Shown piece after piece: positions 55,498 through 64,000 of a DNA stretch of 64,000 nt. Below the pieces are notes generated by a model, which saw only the letters and a list, made by a program, of their open reading frames with translations, was not told the origin of the DNA and did no database searches. Positions within the stretch are counted from its first letter, which is position 1; every line of letters starts with the position of its first letter. Source of the stretch: Woronichinia naegeliana WA131 (GTDB lineage: Bacteria; Cyanobacteriota; Cyanobacteriia; Cyanobacteriales; Microcystaceae); the NCBI GenBank assembly GCA_025370055.1, contig CP073041.1, positions 4,806,272 through 4,870,271 of the forward strand, given 5' to 3'. The translations under genes were made by a program, and so were the position numbers.

Positions 55498-55649
55498 AAT
55501 GCTTCTTCCTGAATAACTTGTAACAAAACTTTATAGATTTTTGTATCTTTACTGAAAAAGAGAGAAACCAACCCAGGTATTATAGACAAGGGTTTTCTTT
55601 ACATATTGTCCTTCGAGTTAATACCATCGGTAAATTTTCAGGAGAAAAC

Positions 55650-55769
55650 ATGGATTTAATAGCCGCTCTTAACCTACAACCTATTTTTCAGCTAACTTTT
55701 GTCTCTCTCATTATGATTGCTGGCCCTGTTGTCATCTTTCTGTTAGCCTTTCGAGGTGGCGACCTCTAG
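55650..55769 (+). CDS. psb30: Photosystem II subunit Psb30 (Ycf12)
   Basis: 39 residues; begins [13 protein letters not shown] and ends [10 protein letters not shown]. This is the pattern of Psb30/Ycf12 (conserved LTFV...AGP, then AFRGG). One membrane helix in photosystem II, close to PsbE/F/J. ATG 55650 has an AGGAG site just ahead. Followed by a good intrinsic terminator at 55833-55860. Confidence 0.93.
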   Translation: MDLIAALNLQPIFQLTFVSLIMIAGPVVIFLLAFRGGDL

Positions 55770-55832
55770 ACCGACTCAACGGAAGACGTGGAAAAGCAAG
55801 CTAGACAGTCAAACTCAGCGATTGTTGGTAAG

Positions 55833-55860
55833 TACCTTCCCATTGGAGGGTATTTTTTTT
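55833..55860 (+). terminator. Intrinsic terminator downstream of psb30
   Basis: Stem TACCTTCC / GGAGGGTA with CATT loop, 8 bp including one G-U pair, directly followed by a run of eight T. It is on the plus strand after psb30. The rest of 55770-56078 shows HIP1 sites and no gene. Confidence 0.8.
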
Positions 55861-56078
55861 ATTATTTTTTAGCGATCGCTATCTAGCTCGAAACTATCCG
55901 ATTAGTTAGCAACAGAGAACTCTAATTGGCTATATAGGCATCAAAAAAATAAGCTTACGGCGATCGCTTTTTTGTAAACTGTTAAAATCCACATTCAGCA
56001 GCTTGAAATTAGGCGTTGCACATTGACAAAATCTCAATAAAGTATAATTAACAGAGAGATTTTTATTAACACCTCAGT

Positions 56079-57227
56079 TCACGTCTCAATAGAAGGTTTT
56101 AACAAGCTCTCAATCTGTAAATATTCTCTTAAGGATTGGCATCTTTTTCGCAATACTGAATCAGGTTCTTTTAAAGATTGCTCTAGACTAATATCTTGAT
56201 CCACTAGGGTGATAATTTTTTCGATTTCTGGATAGTTTTGTAAATTGGTTAATTGGCTATTTCCTGCTAAGATGATCACTTTTCGCTGATACTTTTTGGC
56301 CAAGGCTAAAATTCCTGAAATGACTTTCCCCTGTAAGGATTGCTGATCAAAGTTACCTTCTCCTGTAATCAGGCGATCGCTGTTGGTCATCTGTTGAATT
56401 TTTTCTTCCAAACCGGTCAAGCTGGCAATAACCCTAAAACCACTTTCAATCGTGGCATCTAAACCGAACTTTGCTCCAGCCCCTAACCCTCCGGCGGCTC
56501 CAGCTCCAGCAAAGTTTAAATCCATACCATACTGCTTTTTAATCACTGCGGCAAAATGTCGTAGTCCTTGATCTAATCTTTCTAGCATAGGGCGATCGCC
56601 CCCCTTCTGTGGCCCGTACACAAAAGCGGCTCCCTGTTCTCCATAAAGTGGATTGGTGACATCGCAAAGTACTGTAATAGGAGGAAGATGTAAATTTTCA
56701 GGAGCTATAAGGCGATCGATATTTATTAAAGCTTGACCACCATAGCCTACTGATTCACCTTTTTTATTTAGAAATTGCCAACCGAGAGCCATTAACATTC
56801 CTAAACCAGCATCGTTAGTAGCCGAGCCACCGATCGCCAAATAAATTTTTTTTGCCCCTTGTTTGAGAGCATGACGAATCAACTCTCCTGTTCCATAGGT
56901 TGTAGTGAGTTCAGGATTACGTTCTTCCGTTTTTAATAAGGTTAAACCACTGGCTTGGCCCATTTCAATAAAGGCTTCTTGCGATTCTATTAGCCAAAGA
57001 TACTTGGCTTTAACTCGTTGTTTGGGTAACGGGCCACAAACCTCTAATTCGATCCATTGACTATTCGATAAACTCGTAAAAATTGCCTCTAAAGTTCCTT
57101 CTCCGCCATCAGCCAGGGGATGACTAATAATTGGAAAAGTATGACCCAATTCCGCCTCGATAATTTGGCAGATTTCTAGGGCAGATAAGGTTCCCTTAAA
57201 AGAATCCGGTGCAACTAATAAACGCAT
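56079..57227 (-). CDS. glxK: Glycerate kinase (GlxK/GarK type)
   Basis: 382 residues from ATG 57227 (MRLLVAPDSFKGTLSALE), the proper start; the open frame reaches further upstream through repeats. Conserved: APDSFKGTLSA, HPLADGGEGT, GTGELIRHAL, LAIGGSATNDAG, GAAGGLGAG, ITGEGNFDQQS. It phosphorylates glycerate to 2-phosphoglycerate. A 23-bp tandem repeat straddles the start (57219-57264). Confidence 0.94.
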   Translation of the reverse strand: MRLLVAPDSFKGTLSALEICQIIEAELGHTFPIISHPLADGGEGTLEAIFTSLSNSQWIELEVCGPLPKQRVKAKYLWLIESQEAFIEMGQASGLTLLKTEERNPELTTTYGTGELIRHALKQGAKKIYLAIGGSATNDAGLGMLMALGWQFLNKKGESVGYGGQALINIDRLIAPENLHLPPITVLCDVTNPLYGEQGAAFVYGPQKGGDRPMLERLDQGLRHFAAVIKKQYGMDLNFAGAGAAGGLGAGAKFGLDATIESGFRVIASLTGLEEKIQQMTNSDRLITGEGNFDQQSLQGKVISGILALAKKYQRKVIILAGNSQLTNLQNYPEIEKIITLVDQDISLEQSLKEPDSVLRKRCQSLREYLQIESLLKPSIET

Positions 57228-57264
57228 TTTTGACACTCTCTTAAACGCATTTTTGACACTCTCT
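57219..57264. repeat. Perfect 23-bp tandem duplication over the glxK start
   Basis: TAAACGCATTTTTGACACTC-type unit at 57219-57241 and 57242-57264. The second ATG (57250, minus) is out of frame by 23 nt and opens an 11-codon ORF that ends inside glxK. The true start is at 57227. Confidence 0.9.
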
Positions 57265-57271
57265 GATCTCT

Positions 57272-57418
57272 GGGAGCATCCCACCATTGTAACTCTCAAA
57301 TTAGGTTTTATGTCAAGCTATCTTGAAAGCCTTGCTACAAGACAATTTCGGACATAAGTACAATTACCTGATTGCATAAGCAAGTACAATTACTTGATTG
57401 CATAAGTGAGATGCTCCC
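57272..57418. mobile_element. 147-bp miniature element with ISKra4-like ends
   Basis: Ends GGGAGCATCCCACC (57272) and complement of GGGAGCATCTCACTTATGCA (57418), the same terminus as the 21625 element. The inner part has a 26-bp direct repeat (AAGTACAATTACCTGATTGC, 57356 and 57382). No target duplication is visible. It separates glxK from a truncated RTX gene. Confidence 0.7.
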
Positions 57419-57421
57419 TAG

Positions 57422-57526
57422 CTAAGGCTTACACCCCGTATCGGCACCCAAGAGACCATCGATGGTGTCGTTATATGAGGTACCAAACAGTATGTCGTTG
57501 CCATTAGTTCCTGTAATTGAGGCCAT
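57422..57526 (-). pseudogene. RTX-protein gene stub
   Basis: ATG 57526 starts MASITGTNGNDILFGT, followed by SYNDTIDGLLGADT, the typical N-terminal RTX nonapeptide repeats of cyanobacterial exoproteins. It then meets a stop (57422) four residues later, at the border of the miniature element (57418). The rest of the gene has been lost. Confidence 0.75.
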
Positions 57527-57580
57527 AAATTTAACCTTCTACTTTTGAATTAGCGAAATAGAAAAACACATGATTAGAAA

Positions 57581-60500
57581 TTAGAATTGTTGTTGATAAC
57601 GAATCCTCGCTTGATTAAGATTATAGTCATAATCCACTCGAATTACTTGATTTTTATCGAGACGATATTGAGTGGAAAGAGTCGGATAAATCTGTAATGT
57701 ATCCAGACCGATTTGATTACCCCAGGTAATAAACTGCATATTGGCATCAAAAATCCAATTTTGTACCGAAGGAATCACCGTTGCTCCCACCTGAGGAAAT
57801 CCTGCTTTAACCAGTGGTTGATCATTTTGTTCCTGCAAACTGATATTAGGATATTGATTGGCAAATAGCGTTAAATATTGATTGCGCGTCATCGGCGGAA
57901 CACTGGAAATAGAAACGAGCGGCGAACGAACTAAATCCTGCATAGAACTAATTCCCAAGGAATGATTTTTAAGACAATCACTAACTTGAGATAGGTTTGT
58001 GGGTGAAAGCAGAGTTTCGGATGAAAAAGGTGGTTGCTCATTTGATAATACAAGACAGCGATCGCGTTGTAGCCTGGCTAATTTAGGTAAAGCTTGTTCC
58101 GGTAATAATTGGGCTGCATTACCTTGAATGCCAATATTTAATAATAGAGATTGAGACTGCCCACTTTGCACCAAATCATCAGGAATACTATTATCTCTGG
58201 ACGTGATTAAACCCAGATCAAATAAATACATTTGCAACTTTAAATCGACGACGGGATTGAGGATGCCCTGGCGAGGAGAAAAGGTTAGGGTATTAGGTTG
58301 ATGTTCATTAATAAACACACGACTGGGAAAGAAATCCATAAAACCTTGATTAACTCGAATTTCTCCCCTGGGTTCAATTGAATGGAGACTATTTAACAAG
58401 CCATTAAACATTAAAATTCCACTAACATTAAAGGCAAAACGAGGAAATTTTTGTTCTTTTCTGAGTTCAACCTGATCCAAAACAATTTCTAGATCTTGGA
58501 ATTGGGGAACCTCTAATAAAAAAAGCTGAGGATTTTTCTTTTCAAACCATTGTACTTGAATAGGAGAAGTTGAAGAAAAAATCGGAAGGGAGGCTGGAAG
58601 GGATAAAATGCCATCTTTTAGGAGAATTTTTCCACCGATAATCGGGGTTAAAGCCGAGCCCTTAATCCTGATATTGCCCTGAAATTCGCCTCGATATAAA
58701 TGACTCGGATCATCATCTCGCTGAGTGAAACTAAGGGTTAGGGGATTGCTTAAGCTCGCCTTGTCTTTAGGGGGAGGAAATAACGGCAAAATACCTTGAC
58801 TGATGATACCTTGACCACCAATATTACTCTTAAAATTTTCAAAAATAAAATGATCATCCTTGAGGATAAGGTTGCCATCGAGGTTTAATAATTGACGGAA
58901 AAAGGGCGTTTTCAAGGCAACATCGGCCAGAGAAAGACGAATTTCACTCTGCGGATCTAAATTTAATTGTAAAGGATTGCCAGGGGTTATTGTCCCCTTG
59001 GTTTGGAGGTGCAAGCTACCTTCTCCTTTTTTCCAGATGAGGCGATCGCTGGTCAGATTATCTAGTAAGGCTAGGGCCTCGGTGGTCAGCGTAACTTGCA
59101 CAGCAAAAGAATAATCTGTATTACTCTGATTTGGTAAGGAAAGATTGGTTGCCAATTGAATAGCATCAGGAGCCGTAGTTGCCAGAGAAAAATTCCGATC
59201 TTGATAGGCAAATTTTCCGGCAATATCTTGGCGCAATAATTGACCATTCCATGCTAAATCCTGTAAATTAAAAATACCTTTCAATTGGGGTTGTTTAAAA
59301 CTACCTTTAACGTTTCCCGATAGGTCAATAAAACCACTAATATCGAGGGGAAATTTAACAAAATCTTGGACTAAATCTAAAGACAAATTATTCACTCTAA
59401 AATTGGCTGATTCTAGCTGCAATTCTGAACCTTGGCGAAGGGCTTGAAGATTTGCTTCTCCTTCCATACCACTGCTTTGTAAATAGGATTCCAAAGAAAA
59501 ATGATGGCCGTGCCAAACCCCCTTAACTGAAAATTGATCAAGGGGGATAACTTGAGACGATTTAATCACTAAACCCAAGGGATCAATTAAGGCAGGAGCA
59601 GGAGCCTGGGTTTGCCAGAGCCAATGCTTACCCTGTACTTGAAAGTCTAAGGTCGGCACAAGTAAGGTTCCCCCTAAATTAAAATTGGCGGTAAATTTTC
59701 CCCGTAAATCTAACACCTGCGGCCAAGGATTTTCGCGCTGTTGTTGAGTCTGTTGTCGAATGAGCCGATCAACCTGCCACAGTTGATTTAATTGTTCGGA
59801 TAAGGGAGAATTTTGGGGATTAATAACGGTGTTTTTGACTGTTCCTAAGGAAGTTTGTAGCCTGGCTAGAAGAGGAGCAATTTCATAAATATTCCATTCT
59901 TGCAATAGGTCGTGAATATTGGCATCCCGAATGCTTAAATTTGCTAAAAGTGCGCCCGATCGCAGATTTAATGAACCGTTGGCGATCTCATAGTCTTGTT
60001 TACCTAGCCTTAAAATCGTCTGCTGAAGTGAAATCAATTGATCCGCATAGCGAAAATCAGTATTAAAACGCTCGGCTTGTAAAAAGTTGAAATGGGGACG
60101 ATCAATGCTTAAAGTTCCCAAGGCAGTGCTATCGGCTAAATTAAAGATAAGATTTCCCTGGGCCATTCCTCCCAAGGGTTGATCAATGCCGAGGGGCTGA
60201 AGCCAAGCTAATTCTAATAATTCAACGGGAAAAGATTTGATCTGCGTTACAAAGCGATCGCGATCGCCTTGTCCTGTAATAATTATGGGTTTATTCTGGC
60301 TATTAAACTGTTGAATATTAAGGGATTTAGGAAAATAAGGAAAGGAACAGTTGCTCTGGAAACAGGCTTGCCATTGAGTTGAAATTTGATCTCGTTTTCC
60401 CTTGAGATTAAGACTAACTACTTGACCATTTTTAATAATAATTGGGCCGCTTAATTGCGGTTCAAAGGCAAAGCGATTAACTTGTAGATCTCTCAGCTTT

Positions 60501-63292
60501 ACCTGACCTGTGAGTTGTAGATTATCGAATAAAAAAGGATGGGTTAAAAGTTGTTTTCCTAATAACACTCCTGTAAAATCAACCTGACCTTGTAATTTTA
60601 GATTTTGGGGTAAAAGATTCCGTTGAACAGCTAAACGCTCTAGAATCGGATTGAAGTTAATTTTTGTCAGGGGAGAACGAGTCTGGAGGGAAAGTTTTAC
60701 TTCTTCAATATCAGGTTTTGTCCAGGATTTTGTGAGTATAATATTTCCCTTACCTGTAAGTTGATAAGGATAACTAGCTAGGCTAAAATGATCGAGGTTT
60801 ACTGGAACAAAGGTTTTTGCAAAAAGTAGGGTTTGCAAATTTCCCGACAGTTCTAGATTGCTATTGAGAGGTAAAGCCATTAAGGCTGAAGAGATAAAAT
60901 TTGGTAACTTTTTGATGGGTTTAAGTCTAATATTTGGAGCCTTGGCCTTAGCTCGCCATTGATTATTTTGGATCGTAACTAAGGCTGAAATTGGCTGCTC
61001 TGCTACTAAAATCTGAGAGTTTATTTTTCCTTTTAAATAATTTAAAAAATTGCCTAAGTTGTTAAGATGAATTTCTTGAGCGAGAAAAGTATCGAGAGAA
61101 TTGGTTAACTGAAAATGAGTATCTTGTAATTTAATAGGTAATGTTATGCTAGGAAAAAGAGCATTTAGATTTAAGCGAGGTAAACGTCCGAATACTTTGA
61201 TCTGATTCTGGGCTAAACTTGCCTGAATATTTCCCGTTTCTCTGCCTATCTGAAATTGGGTTTGTAGGGAAGAGTTAATGGCATCAAGGTTAAGTTTAAA
61301 ATTATTCGGCGATCGCCTTAACCATAAATCTTGAGTTACAACGATATTTTGTAATCGACCTTGCTTGACTTGTAACGAAGGAGCAGCCGGATCAAGCCAA
61401 GGATTGAGTGATAATTTATCCCAGGTAATGGTATTGGTTAAGAGTCCACCTTGCCATTGTAAATTTGCGATTAAAGGAGACTGCTGAAAACGGAATTGAG
61501 CTAACCCTTGAGCTTGGGTAACAGTGGGCAACCAGTGAGCAAATTTTCCTTTGACAAATAATTTGCCCTGCTCTAGTCGAAGATTTCCCTGACAGAATGC
61601 CTGGTAAAACAACAATGATGAAGAACAGCGATCGCCTAAATAGTCCTGAACTGCGATCGCCTGACTAGTGGCGATTAATTGCCATTGATGTTGTTGAAAA
61701 TCACTTTTGCCAATAATTTTAGCAATTGTTTGATTATTATTTTTTAAATAATTAATGAACGATAAATGCTGTTGAGTTAAAGTCAATTGACCTGAAAGAG
61801 AAAGCAATGGCAGATTAGAAATATTAGTGCTAGATAGGGGTTGCCAGGTCGCTTTGATTTGGAGATTGCCTAAATTACCATTGATTTCAGCTTGAGTGAA
61901 TAAATCAGTAACCTTTAAATGAATAGGGCGAGGTATCACGGTGGCGAGAGATGAAGCTAGAGAGACTTTGCCCTGTGCTGAAAAATGGAAGGGAATTTTT
62001 TGCCAACGGATAGATTGATGACGAATAATATCTTGCCATAATTGCAGAAAATTGGGTTCTAGATAGCCCTTTACTAAAAATCTCCCCAGATCAGAGATCC
62101 AACTTACCTCTTTAATCGTGACACGTTTTTTATCAATTGTAAAAGCGGCTGTTAATTGACCTAAAGGCACTCTATTGAGGTACAACGGTTGACTGGTTTT
62201 AACTAAACCCCTTACCAAGGGAGTGGTTAAAGTTCCTGTCAAATGGATCTGAGATTTTATCTGACCTCGAAGAGAAATTCCTTGAGGTAAAAAATTAGTT
62301 AAAGTTGTTAAAGCATTTAATTGATTAAGGGTAATCTCACTATAAAGATTAAAACCTGTGACAAAATGATAATAGCCTATTAGTTTCGTGCTTAAAGTTC
62401 CCCAGGTTAGTTGGGTATTGTCAAAAATAATCCTTTGGTCTTTGAGCGCAATATTAAGATTTAAAAATAGCGGTTGTTCTAGTTTTTTTAACCTAGCTTC
62501 TAAGGGATTTAAGTTAATCGTACCCCTTCCCTTGGCTTGGGATAAATGATCAAGATTTGGTAGGAATAAACTCAGATCTGCAATGATATTACCCTGTTCT
62601 ATTTTGAGCCAAGAAGCCGGTAATAAAACACTAAATTCTCGAAGAGAAAGCTGTTTAATCACGAGAGCCAATTGACTTTGGCTATTGGCACTAAGGGTTT
62701 CTCCTGTGAGGTCAATATCTGTCTGTTTACCTCGGACATTTAACACATATTGCCAACGAGAGGAAGCAGATTCGAGATAACGAACTTTGCCTGTCACCTG
62801 TAACGAGACAGGGGGCGATTTTGCTGATTTTTGAATTTGAATAGCTGCTTTTTCCGTCTTAATGGTTAAATCCAGGGGAAGCGGTAATTTGACTTCTTCT
62901 ACCTGAACATTCAACCATTGCCCCTGATCATTAGGCTGAATCTGGCCCTGGGCTTCCTGAAACTGAACCACGGCCTTGAGAGTTCCTCGATGTAGCAGTT
63001 GCCAAGGCTCAAGGGTAATAACAACGGATTGTGCTTTAAAACTGTTGGCATTCTGGGGAGTTGCCGGTAAAAAAGCTGGCCCCAGAGTCAATTGAGTCAG
63101 AGAAAGCTGTTGAACCTCGGAAATCTGAACGGGGCGATGAATAATACGAGTAGCTTGGCTTGCTAACCAGTCGGGTAGTTGTTGCTTTAACCAACGATGA
63201 AGTTGCCAGGTGCCAATACTCCCTAGTCCCACCAACGTAATCCCTAATACGAGGGTCAGGGGATGGCGAATAATTCGTTTTAACTTAGTCAA
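57581..63292 (-). CDS. tamB: TamB/DUF490-type translocation and assembly module protein
   Basis: 1903 residues. N-terminal membrane anchor (HPLTLVLGITLVGLGSIGTWQL), then long beta-rich AsmA/TamB-like repeats and the C-terminal DUF490 domain (GEIRVNQGFMDFFPSRVFINEH, YPTLSTQYRLDKNQVIRVDYDYN). Anchored in the inner membrane, it spans the periplasm and, in other bacteria, moves phospholipids or helps outer-membrane protein insertion. Cyanobacterial and plastid counterparts relate to TIC236. It is next to an outer-membrane-type SLH gene. Confidence 0.93.
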   Translation of the reverse strand: MTKLKRIIRHPLTLVLGITLVGLGSIGTWQLHRWLKQQLPDWLASQATRIIHRPVQISEVQQLSLTQLTLGPAFLPATPQNANSFKAQSVVITLEPWQLLHRGTLKAVVQFQEAQGQIQPNDQGQWLNVQVEEVKLPLPLDLTIKTEKAAIQIQKSAKSPPVSLQVTGKVRYLESASSRWQYVLNVRGKQTDIDLTGETLSANSQSQLALVIKQLSLREFSVLLPASWLKIEQGNIIADLSLFLPNLDHLSQAKGRGTINLNPLEARLKKLEQPLFLNLNIALKDQRIIFDNTQLTWGTLSTKLIGYYHFVTGFNLYSEITLNQLNALTTLTNFLPQGISLRGQIKSQIHLTGTLTTPLVRGLVKTSQPLYLNRVPLGQLTAAFTIDKKRVTIKEVSWISDLGRFLVKGYLEPNFLQLWQDIIRHQSIRWQKIPFHFSAQGKVSLASSLATVIPRPIHLKVTDLFTQAEINGNLGNLQIKATWQPLSSTNISNLPLLSLSGQLTLTQQHLSFINYLKNNNQTIAKIIGKSDFQQHQWQLIATSQAIAVQDYLGDRCSSSLLFYQAFCQGNLRLEQGKLFVKGKFAHWLPTVTQAQGLAQFRFQQSPLIANLQWQGGLLTNTITWDKLSLNPWLDPAAPSLQVKQGRLQNIVVTQDLWLRRSPNNFKLNLDAINSSLQTQFQIGRETGNIQASLAQNQIKVFGRLPRLNLNALFPSITLPIKLQDTHFQLTNSLDTFLAQEIHLNNLGNFLNYLKGKINSQILVAEQPISALVTIQNNQWRAKAKAPNIRLKPIKKLPNFISSALMALPLNSNLELSGNLQTLLFAKTFVPVNLDHFSLASYPYQLTGKGNIILTKSWTKPDIEEVKLSLQTRSPLTKINFNPILERLAVQRNLLPQNLKLQGQVDFTGVLLGKQLLTHPFLFDNLQLTGQVKLRDLQVNRFAFEPQLSGPIIIKNGQVVSLNLKGKRDQISTQWQACFQSNCSFPYFPKSLNIQQFNSQNKPIIITGQGDRDRFVTQIKSFPVELLELAWLQPLGIDQPLGGMAQGNLIFNLADSTALGTLSIDRPHFNFLQAERFNTDFRYADQLISLQQTILRLGKQDYEIANGSLNLRSGALLANLSIRDANIHDLLQEWNIYEIAPLLARLQTSLGTVKNTVINPQNSPLSEQLNQLWQVDRLIRQQTQQQRENPWPQVLDLRGKFTANFNLGGTLLVPTLDFQVQGKHWLWQTQAPAPALIDPLGLVIKSSQVIPLDQFSVKGVWHGHHFSLESYLQSSGMEGEANLQALRQGSELQLESANFRVNNLSLDLVQDFVKFPLDISGFIDLSGNVKGSFKQPQLKGIFNLQDLAWNGQLLRQDIAGKFAYQDRNFSLATTAPDAIQLATNLSLPNQSNTDYSFAVQVTLTTEALALLDNLTSDRLIWKKGEGSLHLQTKGTITPGNPLQLNLDPQSEIRLSLADVALKTPFFRQLLNLDGNLILKDDHFIFENFKSNIGGQGIISQGILPLFPPPKDKASLSNPLTLSFTQRDDDPSHLYRGEFQGNIRIKGSALTPIIGGKILLKDGILSLPASLPIFSSTSPIQVQWFEKKNPQLFLLEVPQFQDLEIVLDQVELRKEQKFPRFAFNVSGILMFNGLLNSLHSIEPRGEIRVNQGFMDFFPSRVFINEHQPNTLTFSPRQGILNPVVDLKLQMYLFDLGLITSRDNSIPDDLVQSGQSQSLLLNIGIQGNAAQLLPEQALPKLARLQRDRCLVLSNEQPPFSSETLLSPTNLSQVSDCLKNHSLGISSMQDLVRSPLVSISSVPPMTRNQYLTLFANQYPNISLQEQNDQPLVKAGFPQVGATVIPSVQNWIFDANMQFITWGNQIGLDTLQIYPTLSTQYRLDKNQVIRVDYDYNLNQARIRYQQQF

Positions 63293-63322
63293 TCTTCCTC
63301 AATACCTACCATCACTCAACCA

Positions 63323-64000
63323 CTAATAGGAAGAAACGGGGAGAGGAAAGGACGACGGTGCTGGGTTTACCATTTTTAAATAGCTAGGATTTTCGATCAA
63401 AGAGGTATTGAAGGGATTGGCCAAGTCTCTGGTACGAATATTCTGTCCGGTTGTTTGTTGGGCCAGGGCATCGTGGTAAATGGCTTCAAAGGTTGCTGCA
63501 TCATTGGCAATTTGATTATCAAAGAAGGAGCCAGGAAAGGTTCGCCAGCCAAAAATCTTGTTGGCTTGTCCTGATATATTAGTGCCGTCATAAAAACGTT
63601 CTGTTTCGTTATAAAAGGCCCGATTAAAAACGTTAATTAATTGATCACCAGGTTGTACTCCTGTTTCGCCTGAAGAAGTCATACCAGCGTCGATCATCGG
63701 ACTACTGGAAACATTACGGCTCTGACCCCGTGCTTCTAGAATGCGTTTTTCGATTTGAGTTAAGCAGGCATTCAGTCCCGCCGCAAATTCATTACGGGTT
63801 AAGGGGCGATCGCCGCGATAGGTGCGGTCTGGATAACCGACAATACAGCCATAATTTTCGACTAGATTTTTAAGGGCTTCATAGGACCAGGATTGAGGCG
63901 ACACATCGCGGAGTTGGTCAATGCTATTAATCTGGTTAATCATCCCAGTATAGTTAGTATAATCTTGGGAAAGGGATGGAGAGGATGATGGGCCGGGGAC
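63323..64000 (-). CDS. SLH-domain protein, partial at the window edge
   Basis: Frame open from the right edge; an internal ATG is at 63943. N-terminal SLH domain ISSIDQLRDVSPQSWSYEALKN (read as INSIDQLRDVSP...), YGCIVGYPDRTYRGDRPLTRNEFAAGLNACL is like the start of cyanobacterial SLH porins. The following ~140 residues do not look like the expected porin barrel and end at 63323. It may be a short SLH protein that binds the cell wall. The signal peptide is beyond the window. Confidence 0.75.
   Translation of the reverse strand, partial: VPGPSSSPSLSQDYTNYTGMINQINSIDQLRDVSPQSWSYEALKNLVENYGCIVGYPDRTYRGDRPLTRNEFAAGLNACLTQIEKRILEARGQSRNVSSSPMIDAGMTSSGETGVQPGDQLINVFNRAFYNETERFYDGTNISGQANKIFGWRTFPGSFFDNQIANDAATFEAIYHDALAQQTTGQNIRTRDLANPFNTSLIENPSYLKMVNPAPSSFPLPVSSY

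Overview
The window is cyanobacterial chromosomal DNA. Evidence: the HIP1 palindrome GCGATCGC recurs throughout, and there are cyanobacterium-specific genes (Psb30/Ycf12, a PAM68-type photosystem assembly protein, a Ycf37-like TPR protein, an SLH-domain outer-membrane protein) next to household genes (hisD, ybaB, der, cinA, rpsO, aroF, ftsQ, ftsZ, ctpA, tamB). The load of insertion sequences and miniature elements suggests an IS-rich unicellular or colonial genome. The genus cannot be fixed from sequence alone.

Layout. 1-5066: an ISKra4-type IS (cut by the window edge) has inserted into a giant LVIVD/Calx-beta/RTX gene. 5.1-8.6 kb: ordinary genes (hisD, ybaB, small proteins). 8.6-15.3 kb: an accessory/defence block, all on the minus strand: a PD-(D/E)XK protein, yefM-yoeB sitting inside a broken second copy of that gene, a DUF2283 plus BECR-like pair, and a 1187-residue SIR2-DUF4020 protein. 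15.3-18 kb: der and an HtrA-type protease. 18.3-24.7 kb: a wrecked inorganic-carbon cluster (headless carbonic anhydrase, one intact and one truncated PII-like gene), cut up by an IS5-type IS, a miniature element, a rearranged ISKra4 element and a Tn5-like IS4 element. The last of these also replaced the C-terminus of an ABC1 kinase. 24.7-34.3 kb: ABC1 kinase, cinA, IS630 and IS4 relics, rpsO, PAM68, aroF, a glycosyltransferase-TPR protein. 34.4-37.2 kb: a conserved gene whose 3' end is duplicated (144 bp) around a two-gene TIR-nuclease/nuclease cassette. 37.2-38.4 kb: an IS630 element. 38.4-46.7 kb: a MoxR ATPase / vWA-like-WD40 / STAND-like / small GDKN-motif gene set that resembles NTP-dependent conflict systems, split by a second, nearly identical ISKra4-type IS with a perfect 8-bp target duplication. 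46.8-64 kb: mostly core genes (ctpA, ftsQ-ftsZ, SDR, Ycf37-like, amidase, YkgJ-like, psb30, glycerate kinase, tamB, SLH protein), with two miniature elements and an RTX gene stub.

How parts may work together. Three separate loci look like immunity or conflict modules: SIR2-DUF4020 with its downstream small genes; TIR-Mrr with a second PD-(D/E)XK protein; and the MoxR/vWA/WD40 operon. TIR and SIR2 domains point to NAD+ depletion, and the WD40 and helical regions to sensing. These roles are inferred from domains only. The cassette flanked by gene-end repeats and the MoxR operon are the best candidates for a poorly described system.
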